Assembly (NCBI GenBank): GCA_010094045.1
Contig: ML986641.1
Span: forward strand, 1-64,000
Reading direction: 5' to 3'
Length of the DNA: 64,000 nucleotides
Origin: Lojkania enalia
Lineage: Eukaryota > Ascomycota > Dothideomycetes > Pleosporales
The notes under the pieces were generated by a model. The model did not search any database. It was not told where the DNA came from and saw only the letters and a program-made list of their open reading frames with translations. The position numbers and the translations under genes were made by a program. Of this stretch, positions 43,898 to 55,188 are shown piece after piece. How positions within the stretch are numbered: the stretch's first letter is position 1; the number at the start of each line of letters is the position of its first letter.

Positions 43898-46430
43898 GGC
43901 GCGACAAGAATGTTAAGACGACTGGAACGAACGACGACGAAGGTTGAAGTGACATTAGGAACGAGGAGATATGAGCTTCTTACAGATGGTCAATATGGCA
44001 CCACGATGAAGAATACTAAATGTCCAGATCTTTCTTAATCATGGGCCTGCAATCAAGCAAAATGAGCATTCCCCGTATTCCTTCTTCCGAGCGACTCCGC
44101 CGCAATCAAGATGTCTCGCGGCTGTTGATTGTGAAAGAAGTCGAGAACATCGATATATACTATTTACTTAGATTGCTCTTGATTAGGTTGGCCGAAGAAT
44201 TTTGAGGGGCGACTGGGCCGATTGGGATCGTCCCGCGTGTGGAGTGGCTCTATGTTGCATGGGATAAATTGTAGGCGAGCAAGTTGTCTTCGTGATACGT
44301 TGGTTTGTGTTTGTGCAAGATGCCTACCTCATTGTAGCCGCCTTAGCGAAGCTTTACCCTGTCGCTGTGAAAAGCCGCCACGAATCCAACACATCCCGCC
44401 GGAGAGACCAAGCTTACCCTCGGCACGCAGTTTGAAATAGGTAAAAGCAGGGTCGGAACGCGAGCCTTTGTACGCGTATTGCCATACTGTTGGGTTCTGC
44501 GCCAAGTTGAAAATCCTACGGTAGAGTAGAAGTCAATGAGAAGGATTGTTTGACCACCCGAACGCATTACGGCCAATGCTTATCACAATAATGGTCGATT
44601 TACGGCTTGGGGATGCAACCACCACAGGTGCACAGAACATGAAATCGCCATGACCTACAGTTTCCATGGTGGGGTGACATATATGTCGTGAGACTGCAGC
44701 ACACTGAACAACCTTTGATCGAGGTTGGTCCAGGCGGTGGCCGGCGCTCCGGTCCGTACAAGGATGGTGGCAATCAGCCGAGACTCTTCCCTCCAATGGT
44801 TAAATTCCGTGGTTCAGCAGCTCCCAGAGTCAGCCTGACATCTGGAGAATCCTGGCCAACGGGCACGTGGTACCAGTTCATTGAGATCCTGCACAGACGG
44901 AGGGCGCTTCATTGATACCTGTCTATGGGCGTTTTATGCAGCGCTTGGCTTACAAATTATAAATTCTAGCATAGAAACACCGCGTCAGCTGTAGGAAACG
45001 CCGAATGTCGGGAGGGAGCTCCAAGCTAGATACCAATTCTACGTTATGGTGCCAGATCCAAGTGTTCCTAGATGTCGCTCAATGCGAGAAGCTGTGCATC
45101 CAGCTCGTGCAATTCGGTGCGTGGCTGCATGCTGCAAACATGTATTGGTAGTAAACTAGCGTCGGTGCTACCAGATCGATCCATAGGAAGGCGAAGCCTC
45201 GAAGCGTAGCGGAGGCCACGAAATTTAACTCTTCGAAGCTAAAATAGCAGTGAGGAGAATTTCGAACATTCCCTGATTATTTTTGAAAGCTGCATCAAGA
45301 TGCACTGTTCTATTCAGCGGTAGCTTGGCATCAGAAGACTCGCAAGCATGCCGTTCTACCTTGCCACTGCTGCATGGAAGTTCCAGCGAAGCTTCGCAGC
45401 AAAGGAAATACGGCTGCAAAATCCCGTCTCGTCCCTCTAACCAAGCAAAATACCGTGCCGAGTTTACTAGCTGGCGCCCGCTGACTGTGTTTGAGGTATA
45501 TAGACCGGGATAGACTGCAGTGTCCCGCGCTGCATTTGCACGACGTCCGGTTATAATTGTTCCTTACTTCCGGAGCATCGTACTGGAAGCTTTAAAAGAA
45601 CAGAGAAGCGAACCTTATACGAACCAATCGCCCTAGGATGAATGCTGTGCGTAGCTGGAGAGAGAAACCGAGTAGCGCACAGCATCACCGTCTTCCATCT
45701 TCTTTGAGCTCTTTACATTGAAAAAGCCCGTTTTGGGGAGCTCATGATAGTGTTGTAACTCTTGCCGCCTCCTCATCGTTATACGTGTCTCAGGGACTAT
45801 GACATAGGGAGTAAAAGGATAGTGGCATTGGCAAGGCGCATCTACTCAGGAGAAGAACAAGGGTGATGGGTTCATGGATGCATCAGAGTGAATATATTAT
45901 AGATCGAAAGAGACACTGGTGCTCCCCATGAGGCTGACGTTCGAGAGCATAAAGTACGAAGATTTGTAAGTGTTAGATTCGGACCTGTGGTTGTTGGCAC
46001 GTGCACTAGCGCCAATACCAACTCCGGCTAGCGCACTACCTAAGCGAATTCTTTGTGGGCGAAAGTCGAATTTCGTACCAAGTTCAGTCTCTCTTAAACC
46101 CAACGACAACCGCCCATTGCGAGGAAGACAGATAGAAGGTACGTTCGAACTCATTTTCCTTCACAGAATTCTAGGCCAGACCCATAACCCAAATGGATGG
46201 TCGAGGTCCTCTACCTACTATACCGCATAACGCATTTCATCTATCGATTTGCGCGCCAAACGATATACTCGTTAGGAAGTTTGTTTCGCGACTCACGAAA
46301 GATAATGGGAGAGGGGCTATTCGTTATCAATATCATCTGGGCTACATCAATGGTGGTGGGATATTGTGGGATTTGGAGGAACAAATGCTGATATGATCCG
46401 TGTATAGGAGTCTCCTAGTCGATCGCAATT
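43898..46430. other. 2.5-kb intergenic region, no supported gene
   Basis: It lies between the wall-protein start (minus) and RPS8 (plus). Only short ORFs are present: 44020-44205 plus has 61 codons and a basic/Leu-rich composition, and 45897-46154 minus has 85 codons antisense to another frame. None has a recognised domain. The last 250 bases are the promoter and leader of RPS8. No tRNA or other RNA gene was recognised. Confidence 0.45.
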
Positions 46431-47138
46431 ATGGGGTACCTATCCTTCATTTTCTACCCTCATCCATAATAGCTAAGTGGCCACAGTATCTCACGCGACT
46501 CCCGTCACAAACGCTCTGCCTCTGGTGCAAAGAGGGCATACTATCGCAAGAAGAGGTATGCATAACCCGATCGCTTCTACAGTCATGTCTAACATGGCTT
46601 TAGGGCTTTCGAGAAGGGTCGCCAGCCTGCCAATACCCGTATTGGTGCTAAGCGTATCCATCTTGTCCGCACTCGTGGCGGCAACCGCAAATTCCGCGCT
46701 CTGCGTCTCGACTCCGGCAACTTCTCATGGGGATCTGAGGGCATCGCCAAGAAGACCCGTGTGATTGGTGTCGTCTACCATCCATCCAACAACGAGCTTG
46801 TCCGCACCAACACTCTCACCAAGTCTGCTGTCGTCCAGATCGACGCCGCTCCTTTCCGACAATGGTATGAGGCACACTACGGTCAGTCCCTCGGCCGCAG
46901 GAGGCAGGCCAAGGGTGCTGAGAAGGAAGAGGAAAAGAAGAAGTCCAAGAGCGTAGAGAAGAAGCAGGCTGCCCGTATCCAGGCTTCTGGCAAGATTGAG
47001 GCTGCTTTGGACAAGCAGTTCGAGGCTGGTCGACTCTACGCTGTCGTTTCCTCAAGGCCCGGCCAGAGCGGTCGTTGCGATGGATATGTCCTTGAGGGTG
47101 AAGAGCTTGGCTTCTACCAGCGTCTCCTCAGGAAGTAG
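46431..47138 (+). CDS. RPS8: 40S ribosomal protein S8 (eS8)
   Basis: Three exons: 46431-46435 (only ATGGG), 46487-46555 and 46604-47138, with introns of 51 and 48 nt. The 202-residue length is usual for fungal eS8. The splices restore MGISRDSRHKRSASGAKR, then YYRKKRAFEKGRQPANTR, and later FRALRLDSGNFSWGSEG and NNELVRTNTLTKSAVVQID. A five-base first exon is a common arrangement in fungal ribosomal protein genes. The C-terminal lysine/glutamate-rich insert (GAEKEEEKKKSKSVEKK) is typical. Structural protein of the small subunit, expected to be highly expressed. Confidence 0.95.
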
Positions 47139-47540
47139 AGGGTTATCTTCGGCAATTCTTTGGGGCATCGGTCGGATCAAAATGGGCGTTCATTCATGTA
47201 TCTGGTCTGCATAGTCACAGTGCCATGAATGAGTGTGGCTAAATTATGCCACGATTCTAGATATCATGACAGAAATTATGATTTTGAATAACCAGGTGTG
47301 AAATTCTATGTGATATATAATTAACCTGTTTTCGTTGAATTAAACTCCGCACTTCGAACCGGAAAATGTATGATGCACCGGCAACTATTTAAGCATAGAT
47401 TTGGTCCATAACCTGTTTATAACTTGGACGGCAAAGACAGTCATCTAGCCTCAGCCTCATAGCAATAAACTCTAATAAAGTATAAGGACCCATCTCTTTT
47501 AGTAGCGCTGAAGCTTAGGAAATTCTTGACGTCTAGTTCA
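47139..47540. other. 3' UTR / intergenic after RPS8
   Basis: A/T-rich, no coding pattern recognised. Confidence 0.45.
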
Positions 47541-48460
47541 CCTAACAACGACCTGAACACTTGAAAAGCTCAAACGCTCTTCCCACTCTTCGCTTCAACT
47601 GCACTAGTCTGACCTGCGCCTTGTCGTCTCCCACCTCATCATAGTCGAGATCCATCTCCTGGTCATTCCTTTCGCCCTCGAAGACCACATGACCTATTGG
47701 CGAGAGTCTCCTTCAAGAGTAGGACGAAACTGACCCAGACTTCGCCATCCGCACCTGCATACTCCATGCCGAGGCTCGCCTTCGTATCCTTCATCTCCAA
47801 AAAACCATCGTGAGGGACTCCAGAGTTGGATATCCTTCCAGGACTCCGTGGTGTCTCGTACGAACCAGCCTGTGAGATCGATTAGGAGAGTAGCTTTTAA
47901 CGAAAATTGCGAATGAAGCGCTGATGGCGAGGTGGGAAGAATAGAAATTTGAACCTGGCCTACGGAACAGCGTTCTTCACAATGTGGGTGATCTCGAATT
48001 GATTCTTACCGTAGAGGATGTTGGTGACTTTGTGGTGGATTTTGCCTACAGACTTGTAGGATGCTGAGGTTGGTGCCCTTGAAGCTGGTGAACTTGCGCT
48101 TGGACCCACTGCAAGTGGTCTGGCAGAGGGTGTCTGATGTGCTAGGCAGAGATTCCTTTGGCTTGATGTCCTCGGTAGAACCCTTAACAGAAGACAGCTT
48201 CTGCCGAGGGCAGACAATTGCTAGGACAGTTTGGACAAGGTTGTAGATGGCCTACCTAGCTGGGAAAGGCAAACCCAAGAAGTCGAAGATTTGGCCTTCG
48301 AAGCCGGCATTCTTGGTGATGTAGGTTTCAATATTGATTGAGAAATAAAATAGAGGGTCTCTCTTCACCCAACAATAATTCCACAGCACTAGGGTGGGTT
48401 GGGAGCTGTGATGTATGATGAGGAAAGAAAAGAAGTGGAAAAGTCTGGGAAGCATGTAGG
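47541..48460 (-). pseudogene. Decayed protein-coding sequence with frameshifts and stops
   Basis: Several minus-strand pieces read like protein but are in different frames or interrupted. One (about 48360-48252) reads INIETYITKNAGFEGQIF and FLGLPFPAR, then a TAG; the same frame continues AIYNLVQTVLAIVCPRQKL to about 48020. Another (about 47860-47700) reads GVPHDGFLEMKDTKASLGM and EVWVSFVLLLKETLA. A third in yet another frame reads VVFEGERNDQEMDLDYDEVG to a stop near 47540. No single intact frame or complete set of introns joins them. I do not recognise the family. Multiple unrecognised introns are an alternative explanation. Confidence 0.4.
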
Positions 48461-48999
48461 TATCCCCGGACTGTAGATGTAAAAGTGGCCGTGAACTGAA
48501 GGAGAAATGTAAGGTATTCTTGCATTTATATCTTTACTATAAAATGAACTTTAGAGAACACAAAACAGCAGTTGAAGGCCATCCAAGAGTCCAGATGGGA
48601 GCCGCCATAGGCGTTCAACATGGTAAAGCAGAGTATTCATTATTTTTTTTATATTTTACCTGGGAAGCTATCTTTTATCCATATATGTGTAGCAGGTATT
48701 TCACCAAAGAAATATTATACAAGAGAGCTTCGATAATTAAGGTACTACACTGTGTCTTGGACGGAATATAAACTAATCAGAAGGAAAATATGTTAAAATT
48801 TCAGGCTTCTAAACCGACTATACAAGTGTTGAAAAAGCAATAGATCAGTGATACCCTCACCACCCATCCTTCCTCAAGCTCGGACCACTACTTCTGACTA
48901 AGCGAAATCCCTCTCTCAGAAACACCTCACATCCGCATCTCCATCCACCCACCCCGAAAGCGCCAAAGCTCCCTCCCACCCATCTCCTCTCCGCCTATA
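48461..48999. other. Intergenic and promoter of ATP5
   Basis: A/T-rich to 48840 with a T run near 48641-48650, then a C-rich leader (48860-48999) typical of strongly expressed fungal genes. No gene seen. Confidence 0.5.
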
Positions 49000-49863
49000 A
49001 TGTTCACTAACCGGGCCCTCAGCACCGCTCTTCGAGCTGGCGCTCCCCGCGCCCCAATTGCTGCCCGCATCGCCGCAACCCGAAGCTATGCAGCAGCCGC
49101 ACCGAGCACCTCAACGAAGCCTCCGGTCGCCCTGTTCGGCCTTGACGGAACATATGCTAGCGCTCTGGTACGCGTCCCACCTCCATGCCACCATTGAAGA
49201 TGACTCGGCGATGCGTTCAATTGCAATTGGCTCTCCAATCACTTGCTAGAAAGCTAACGATCGAAAAATTTCTAGTACACCGCGGCCGCCAAAACCTCGG
49301 CGCTAGACAGCACGGCCAGATCTCTCGAGACGCTTGACGCTGTCTTCAAGAAGGACGCGAAGCTCACGGGCGTCTTGGGCGCCCCGACGCTCAGCGCCGA
49401 CGACAAGTCGCAGATTGTTGCTGAGCTGCAGAAGCACGTCGGCCAGGATAAGGACGGCATTGTGAAGAACTTCTTGAATACCTTGGCGGAGAACAATAGA
49501 TTGGGCGTACTTGAGGGCGTTGTGGAGAAGTTTGGCATCTTGATGGGGGCGCATAGGGGGGAGATTGAGTTGACCGTCACCAGCGCTGCGGTACGTTTCT
49601 GACACACGCACGGAAGCTGAGAATGCAATTAGATTAGGACTAACAGAGTGCCCTAGCCTCTCGACAGTAGGACTCTCTCCCGCCTCGAATCCGCCGTCTC
49701 GAAATCCCAATACGTCGCCCAGGGCAAGAAGCTCAAGGTCGTTCCCAAGGTCAACCCAGATATCCGTGGCGGTCTTATTGTCGAGATTGGCGACCGCACC
49801 ATCGACCTCTCCGTTTCCGCGAAGATGGCGAAGATGAACAAGCTGCTCCGGGATACTCTGTAA
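49000..49863 (+). CDS. ATP5: Mitochondrial ATP synthase subunit 5 (OSCP)
   Basis: Three exons: 49000-49167, 49276-49590 and 49657-49863, with introns of 108 and 66 nt. The product is 229 residues. The N-terminus MFTNRALSTALRAGAPRAPI with many Arg/Ala/Ser and no acids is a mitochondrial presequence, probably cut before ATRSYAAAA. The mature part has PPVALFGLDGTYASALYTAA, then LTGVLGAPTLSADDK, VKNFLNTLAENNRL and the C-terminal GGLIVEIGDRTIDLSVSAKM, all classic OSCP/delta-subunit segments. The subunit links the peripheral stalk to F1 of the ATP synthase in the inner membrane. The last intron uses a downstream CCCTAG acceptor; an upstream AACAG would break the frame. Confidence 0.95.
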
Positions 49864-50412
49864 ATATATTACAATCTCAGTCACGGGATGAGACGGAAAT
49901 GTGGCATTGTGGAATTCGTGTATTCTAGGTAGACTTGGGGACTCAAAACAATCTACTTTGTTCATTGAAGACTGCTTGCATTACGGTGATTCGGGTTAGG
50001 AACAGATTATCCTACGTGTCGATTGCCGAAAGCTTGGCTGGAAAATAGCCCAACAAACATGAGGTTATCGGCATGCCCGCAACTCATAAACCTGTATGCA
50101 CTATTATGTAACTTTTTGCATTTAACGCTGCTTCGTGATTTAAACCCCCTTTATCCTTCACACTCTCATCATATATTACCCACAAATACGAATACATGTA
50201 CCACCACCGCATCACGCATTATGGAGAACACTAACTCGTCAGATTCTGTGTCAGAGTCTGTGAACACATGATTTGGCGAGAGGTCGATGATGCGGTTCCC
50301 ATCGGCGTAGGTTTCGTCCTCATCGCCGGAGGAATCGTCTGGGGAAGAAGTAGCGACTGCGTCCTCATTACCACAGAGACCGTCTAGCGAAAGGCGTTTT
50401 TAGTGAGATTCC

Positions 50413-50443
<31 letters not shown>

Positions 50444-50830
50444 CTACCGGACATAGTGGACAGAGGAAGAGCCTACTACGCCGTCTATTGGAATTGAAGG
50501 CGATACTCCAAATCAGAAGTCTGGCTCACGTTCGGCATTTGTCAACTATGTCAGCTTCAGCACCGCTTTCTATGTCCTTTTTCTCTGTAATATAGCATGC
50601 AACCAGCTCGTCCAGACCTCGTCCGTTTTTATCGCTACTTCCTTCCACTTCTAATCCTGGATTGCTATTTGAACATGGTAAGGAAGGTAGTACCCTTATT
50701 ACTCTGAAACTACTTCTATATACACCCGGCCAGCTTTGATGTTTTTTGCAAAGCCATAATAGAGCCAGTCAAGCTCATTGCCGCTGGGCTGGGCTAGAGT
50801 GCTGACAGATAATATTCCATCAAACAACTT
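49864..50830. other. Intergenic between convergent units, with a 29-base A run
   Basis: Holds the ATP5 3' UTR and low-complexity sequence. A short open stretch near 50220-50400 is Ser/Glu-rich and ends before the poly-A. No gene recognised. Confidence 0.45.
50413..50441 (+). repeat. Poly-A homopolymer, 29 bases
   Basis: Uninterrupted A run, the longest homopolymer in the window. It could be the poly-A tail of an old retroposed sequence or simple slippage; no target-site duplication was identified. Length may be unreliable in sequencing. Confidence 0.9.
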
Positions 50831-51766
50831 CTATATATTATCTACCAAAGTCTGAAGCTTTGGGGGTTCCATGGATGGTAATGGTGCCCCTACCGCATCT
50901 TCAACAGAGGAATCTCGATTATCTTCTAGTTTATTTCTGAGTGCATCCACATAGACCTTCAATCCGTTAAGTCCAATAAATTCGTAGAACATGTCTTGCT
51001 CATGTGGAACGGGCACTTCAACGGGATATTTGAGGGTAATGAAGTCGCTGATTGCTAGGGCGTCTTTAAGCTCAAGCTTATTAGATGTCGTGCTCTTGAT
51101 ATGCCGAGTGTCCGGTAACTTGAAGAAATGAGCAGGTTCTTTATGGAGCGGTTGTCGTCTAGCTGCGGGCTTCGGGCATCCCGAAGAGGACCTCTGCTCT
51201 CTCCGTGGCCTGGTAGCCTTGGTATGAGTTGAAACAGAGCTAGAAGAGGCGTTTGGCCCTTTGTAAGAGCTACCGGAGACGTCGATGTGATGGCGCTTCT
51301 TTCTTCTTGTATACGTGATGTAGTGCCTCTTGGGATCCCTACGAGGCGAAGGGATAGAGAGCCGTCTCTTTTTTGCCACCATCTCCCTTAGACTAGGCTT
51401 TCGCGGCAAGCCATCTTCTAAATCGTCTCATAGACTCTTCCATTCGGGGGCCTCTAAAGAGAATCTACGACGCTTTTTGACATTTTGTGAATCCTTTCGC
51501 GAGGTTTTCGATGGCTGGGGAATCTCTTAGGTAGAAGTTAGCTCCTCAAGAGCAGTTGCACTCCGGTCTTCTCGAATGGTAGTAGCTCTCATGCATATTT
51601 TCCCTTTAGCCGCGATCTTGGATGAACGTTTGACGTTCCCTAGCCGTTCCGCGCTGCTGTTGTCATCTGCGCTGTTGCGGTCTTCCGCGCTATTGTAGTC
51701 TTCGGCGTTGCTAGAGTCTTTCATAACGCCTCGTGACGGCATACCGCTGACTGATGTCTCCGATTA
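50831..51766 (-). pseudogene. Long basic ORF interrupted by three in-frame stops
   Basis: One minus-strand frame reads as protein for over 300 codons but is broken by TAA at 51764-51766, TAA at 51527-51529 and TGA at 51428-51430. It is also open upstream of the first stop to about 51890 (SPPSLIGVSCIQTHDV). The last open segment (51409-50831) has a usable ATG at 51382. Content: Ser/Asn/Asp repeats (EDYNSAEDRNSADD), then many Lys/Arg clusters resembling nuclear signals (KKRRRFSLEAPEWKSL, VAKKRRLSIPSPRRDPKRH). A C-terminal globular part follows (ISDFITLKYPVEVPVPHEQD). All three stops could come from C-to-T changes (CAA or CGA codons). I do not recognise the family. A nuclear or chromatin role is only suggested by charge. 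Introns removing the stops cannot be fully excluded. Confidence 0.5.
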
Positions 51767-52495
51767 GAGAAGGGTGGTCTCCTCCGCTTCGACCTTTGCT
51801 AACTCTGCCTGGGATTCTTCTTGATTAGGTTGGTCGGGGGCACTGATCACATCGTGCGTCTGTATGCATGAAACCCCGATTAATGAAGGGGGCGATTCTT
51901 ATAAGCACGAGTGAGGCGCTGCTGGAAGGCGGGAAGATCGGACGTGCGAAGAGCTAGCTCAGCTACCTTCGCAAGCAAGAGCGAGTTGAGACCCTCCACG
52001 GCTGAAGGTTGGTATGCGGCCAGAATGGCTCGAGCGTAGTCACCCCCAGTGTACTCTTAATCGTGATTTCGTGAAAGTGGCCTACCCTTGCAGCAATGGG
52101 CGTGCTTCCTTGGCCCGTATTGCACGGTTCAACCGCTGGCTTTAAAGGTGTTTTCTACAAGAGAAGAACTTACGGTGCAGCTAGTAGCCATAGCGTTGTA
52201 GCCGCTCAAGTGATGGACCATTGGATGGAGCACGAGGTAGCTCAAGGCGGGGAGAAACAAAGTCCGCAGGGCCAGGTAGTGTTAGAGAGGAGAAAATGCC
52301 ACGGCGATGCGAGGCTTGGGGGTCGTGGTTTCAACTACGGTAAGAACCCGCCTGCATTATCTCTCGCAGCTTGTCTTGACACAACAAACATCGTCCCACT
52401 CTTCTCCGTGCTCTTTGCAATTTGAAAAGGGGCCAAGTATATCTCTGAATCACGGAAGATTAACAAAGCGAGTTCACTATTTAAATATCTCTTTT
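51767..52495. other. Intergenic, no supported gene
   Basis: The left end continues the open frame of the disrupted ORF. A 109-codon plus-strand ORF (52096-52425) has no recognisable domain. The right end is the 3' flank of the CLN3 gene. Confidence 0.4.
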
Positions 52496-54152
52496 CTACT
52501 GTAGCTTGCAGTAGCTGCGGCCATGGTCTACCTGCCACTTACACAACCACACCTCAAACGCCATACTGATGAAGCCCGCTGCACATATGCCTGCAGAATC
52601 GCTTACGCTTGTGGCACCAAGACTGAATTCCCTATCCTTCTTCGGCACGTTGTCCGTAATCTCCGCGAACGTACTCACATATACCAGTCCTCCCAGCAAG
52701 CCTTCCCAGAAGATGATGATACACACGATATAGAAATGGGGTATGAAATTGAACATTGCATGCATAGTGAGGACCACAAGGTTGGCCACCTGCAGGAGGG
52801 ACGGGAGATACAGGTGGTGGACGCGGATGAACGGGGTAGAGGAGCGAGAAATGAAAACGCCGACCTGATAGATGGCGTTGTATGTGGAGTAGAATGAACG
52901 ATATTCCTGAAAAGGGCTAGAAGATAGAGGGAATAGTAAGGTAGGTGCAACTCCTTGGTTGATCGTATACTCGGCAATGTAGACTAGAAGAAGAGGAAGC
53001 ATACTTGTAAGTGGTTAGTAATGAGTCCGAGCTACTGTGTCTGGCTTAGCGTAACTTACTATGGGAAGAATAGTCCCCGAGAACGTTTCAAGTTGGCCTT
53101 GAAACTCCTCCAAGCTTGGCTTAGACGCTTGCTATTGGTCGAGTCAAAACTAAGTCCCGTAGTCGAATGTAGAGACGAAGATATGAGACCCTCCCGTTCA
53201 CCACGATAATCCTGCACATCAATATCCTCGGCCGACTCCTCGCCTGGGCCTTGTTGCTCAGCGTCCTGCAGAGCTTCGTAGCTGTGCTTTCCAGACATGG
53301 CTTTGAGGGGACTTAGAGGAAGAATGAGAAAGAAACTGATGAGCATTATAATCGGGAGGAATGAGAATGCTAGCAGACTCGATCGAGGGCTGATGCTTAA
53401 CACGGTAGTTGCAACCGCATAGGCTCCCGCGCCAATCAGCCCGGCCCCACCAGTCCCGCTACCCCATGAAGCCAGAGCAAAATGACCGTAGTAATGAGTC
53501 AAGCCGAGGAAACTGAGCTCGCCACCCCCACTGCTGAGGCTTGCCAGTATGACGCCGCACATCTTGATGCCGATTGTTCTAGAATCCCGTTCTGCGGGCG
53601 TGAGAGCGATGATAAGCATGCCACACGCCGAGAGAGCAGCAAAGACAGGGATTCGGGCATGATAGGGGATCTTGTGAATGAAATACGGCGCGCAGAGCTT
53701 GGTCAGAAACGAGGGAATGACATCGGCGAGGAGCACGACGCCTTTGGGGACCTTGGGCCCGACGAGGTCGAGGGCGGCGGAGAGGATGATCACATAGAGG
53801 ACATTATTGATGAGGCCTAATGAAGCTGTAAGCTAGGTGTACGCCGCAATGCAGACAGTTGTGCGCAGTGTGTGTATAGCAGAAGTATTCCGAGCAGCAT
53901 CTTGTTGCTGCCATCGTTGGATCTCTGTTGGGGCATTGAGAGGGTGGTCCCAAGCTGAGCCCTGGTCTTTCTCCATCTCGCGTTTCGTCGCCCGCGGCAG
54001 CCTCCCGTCATAATCGAACCAAACGGAAACGTACCAAAGAGCCAAAAGGCACAGCACACTCGCGGATCAGCACCCTCGAAGATGGCTTTGAGGCGAGCTT
54101 GGAAAACGGGCCAGGACGCGGAGGGGGAGCCTGGCATCGGGAGAAGTAGCAT
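52496..54152 (-). CDS. BTN1: CLN3/Battenin family lysosomal (vacuolar) membrane protein, BTN1
   Basis: Three minus-strand exons: 54152-54035, 53816-53060 and 53003-52496, with introns of 218 and 56 nt. The product is 460 residues. The first junction restores [20 protein letters not shown], leading into [19 protein letters not shown], the CLN3 signature. Later segments include [21 protein letters not shown] and the post-loop [19 protein letters not shown], then [19 protein letters not shown]. About ten hydrophobic helices are visible, with a polar loop (about 205-275) between them. CLN3 proteins sit in the vacuole or lysosome membrane and affect pH and amino acid homeostasis. Loss of the human gene causes juvenile Batten disease. 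Confidence 0.94.
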
Positions 54153-55188
54153 GGGCGGCGCGGGGAGCAGAGAGAAGACTCTGAGAGGCCCCAGCGGATC
54201 TTCGTTTACATAACGGGGCGTGCGGTTAGGACCTCCAAGGCTGCGAAGGCACGCGGGCAGGTCAACGTGATGCGGCTCAGCTCAGGTGGTAAGCGGTGGA
54301 GTGCATCGGACTGGACTGGGGTGGGGCGTCGGGCTGCTGGCGGGCGGCCCACGTCAGCGTGCACAGGGCTCGGCAGATTGAGCAGCGGTAAGCCCAAATA
54401 TAGTTAAGGTTGAGGCCTGCTGAAACAGGTACAATGGCACCCATGCGAAAAGCTCTGTCGGCGGCGCACAAAAGGCCCGGCTGCCCTGGATGTGAGATGC
54501 TGTGCTGTAGCGCACACCGCGAAGGATGTGCGCGATATTTGTGCCATGGCCCGGTGCGTGTTTATTCGGGCGCTGCGCTGCTGCACCCGCCTCGAAACGG
54601 CCGAGGTGTTCCTGTGCGTGCAAGTGAAATATGCGCACGACTGCGCATGCGGGGCGATGCGCTGTGACTCGCCGCCAGGGCCGCCCCGAGCGAGAGATGC
54701 AAATCGTGGCCGCCATTCTCTGCTCACCGTGTTCTGGCGGCCTTTGGCGAGGGCCCAGCGCAAAGGGAGCAGCAGCATCAGAGTCCAGCGCGCACCGGGC
54801 AGCGACAACAGCGCCGCTCTGCTGGAGGGCGCGCGCCGGCACATGCTAAGGTTGAGCTTGAAAAGTGGTAACACGCTGTGGCTTGCAGGGGTCCAGGCGA
54901 TTAGCCAGGGCCCGCCTTGGGACCGATCCGCCGTCGGTGCCAGTGCCAGTCAGTGCGGTGTCTGCAGGTGCTTTTCGACTCCTCACGTCCACCCTCCTCT
55001 CAACAGCAACCTCCTCCGCTGCTTCACCCCCTCCAGCACCCCCTCCCCCCGCCGAGGACGACTGCCGGCTACGCAGGGGCCCTTCTCTGCCGACATGTCC
55101 GCGCCGCACCCCGACTGCTAGAGTGTTCTCTCGAACTGTCTCCGGTATTACTCACACCCTAGGACTGCAAAATTCGAATCGCACGACA
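54153..55188. promoter_or_regulatory. G/C-rich divergent promoter region of BTN1 and RXT3
   Basis: About 1 kb between divergent genes, notably G/C-rich. Open frames on both strands overlap and have Arg/Ala/Pro composition expected from GC content alone. C/T-rich tracts at 54980-55060 precede the RXT3 start. No gene supported. Confidence 0.5.

Noticed and set aside
46193..46396. Overlapping plus-strand ORFs just upstream of RPS8
   Set aside because: Two frames are open over the same bases with no features. More likely the RPS8 promoter and leader.
43898..46430. Search for tRNA or other RNA genes and CRISPR-like arrays
   Set aside because: No cloverleaf with A/B boxes was recognised by eye, and no spaced direct repeats of array type exist in the window. 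CRISPR is also not expected in a fungal nuclear genome.
50413..50441. Poly-A as evidence of a retroposed gene or LINE
   Set aside because: No reverse-transcriptase sequence or target-site duplication was found upstream; simple slippage is enough.
54354..55121. Several ORFs over 150 codons on both strands between BTN1 and RXT3
   Set aside because: All lie in G/C-rich divergent promoter sequence, overlap each other and have Arg/Ala/Pro composition only.
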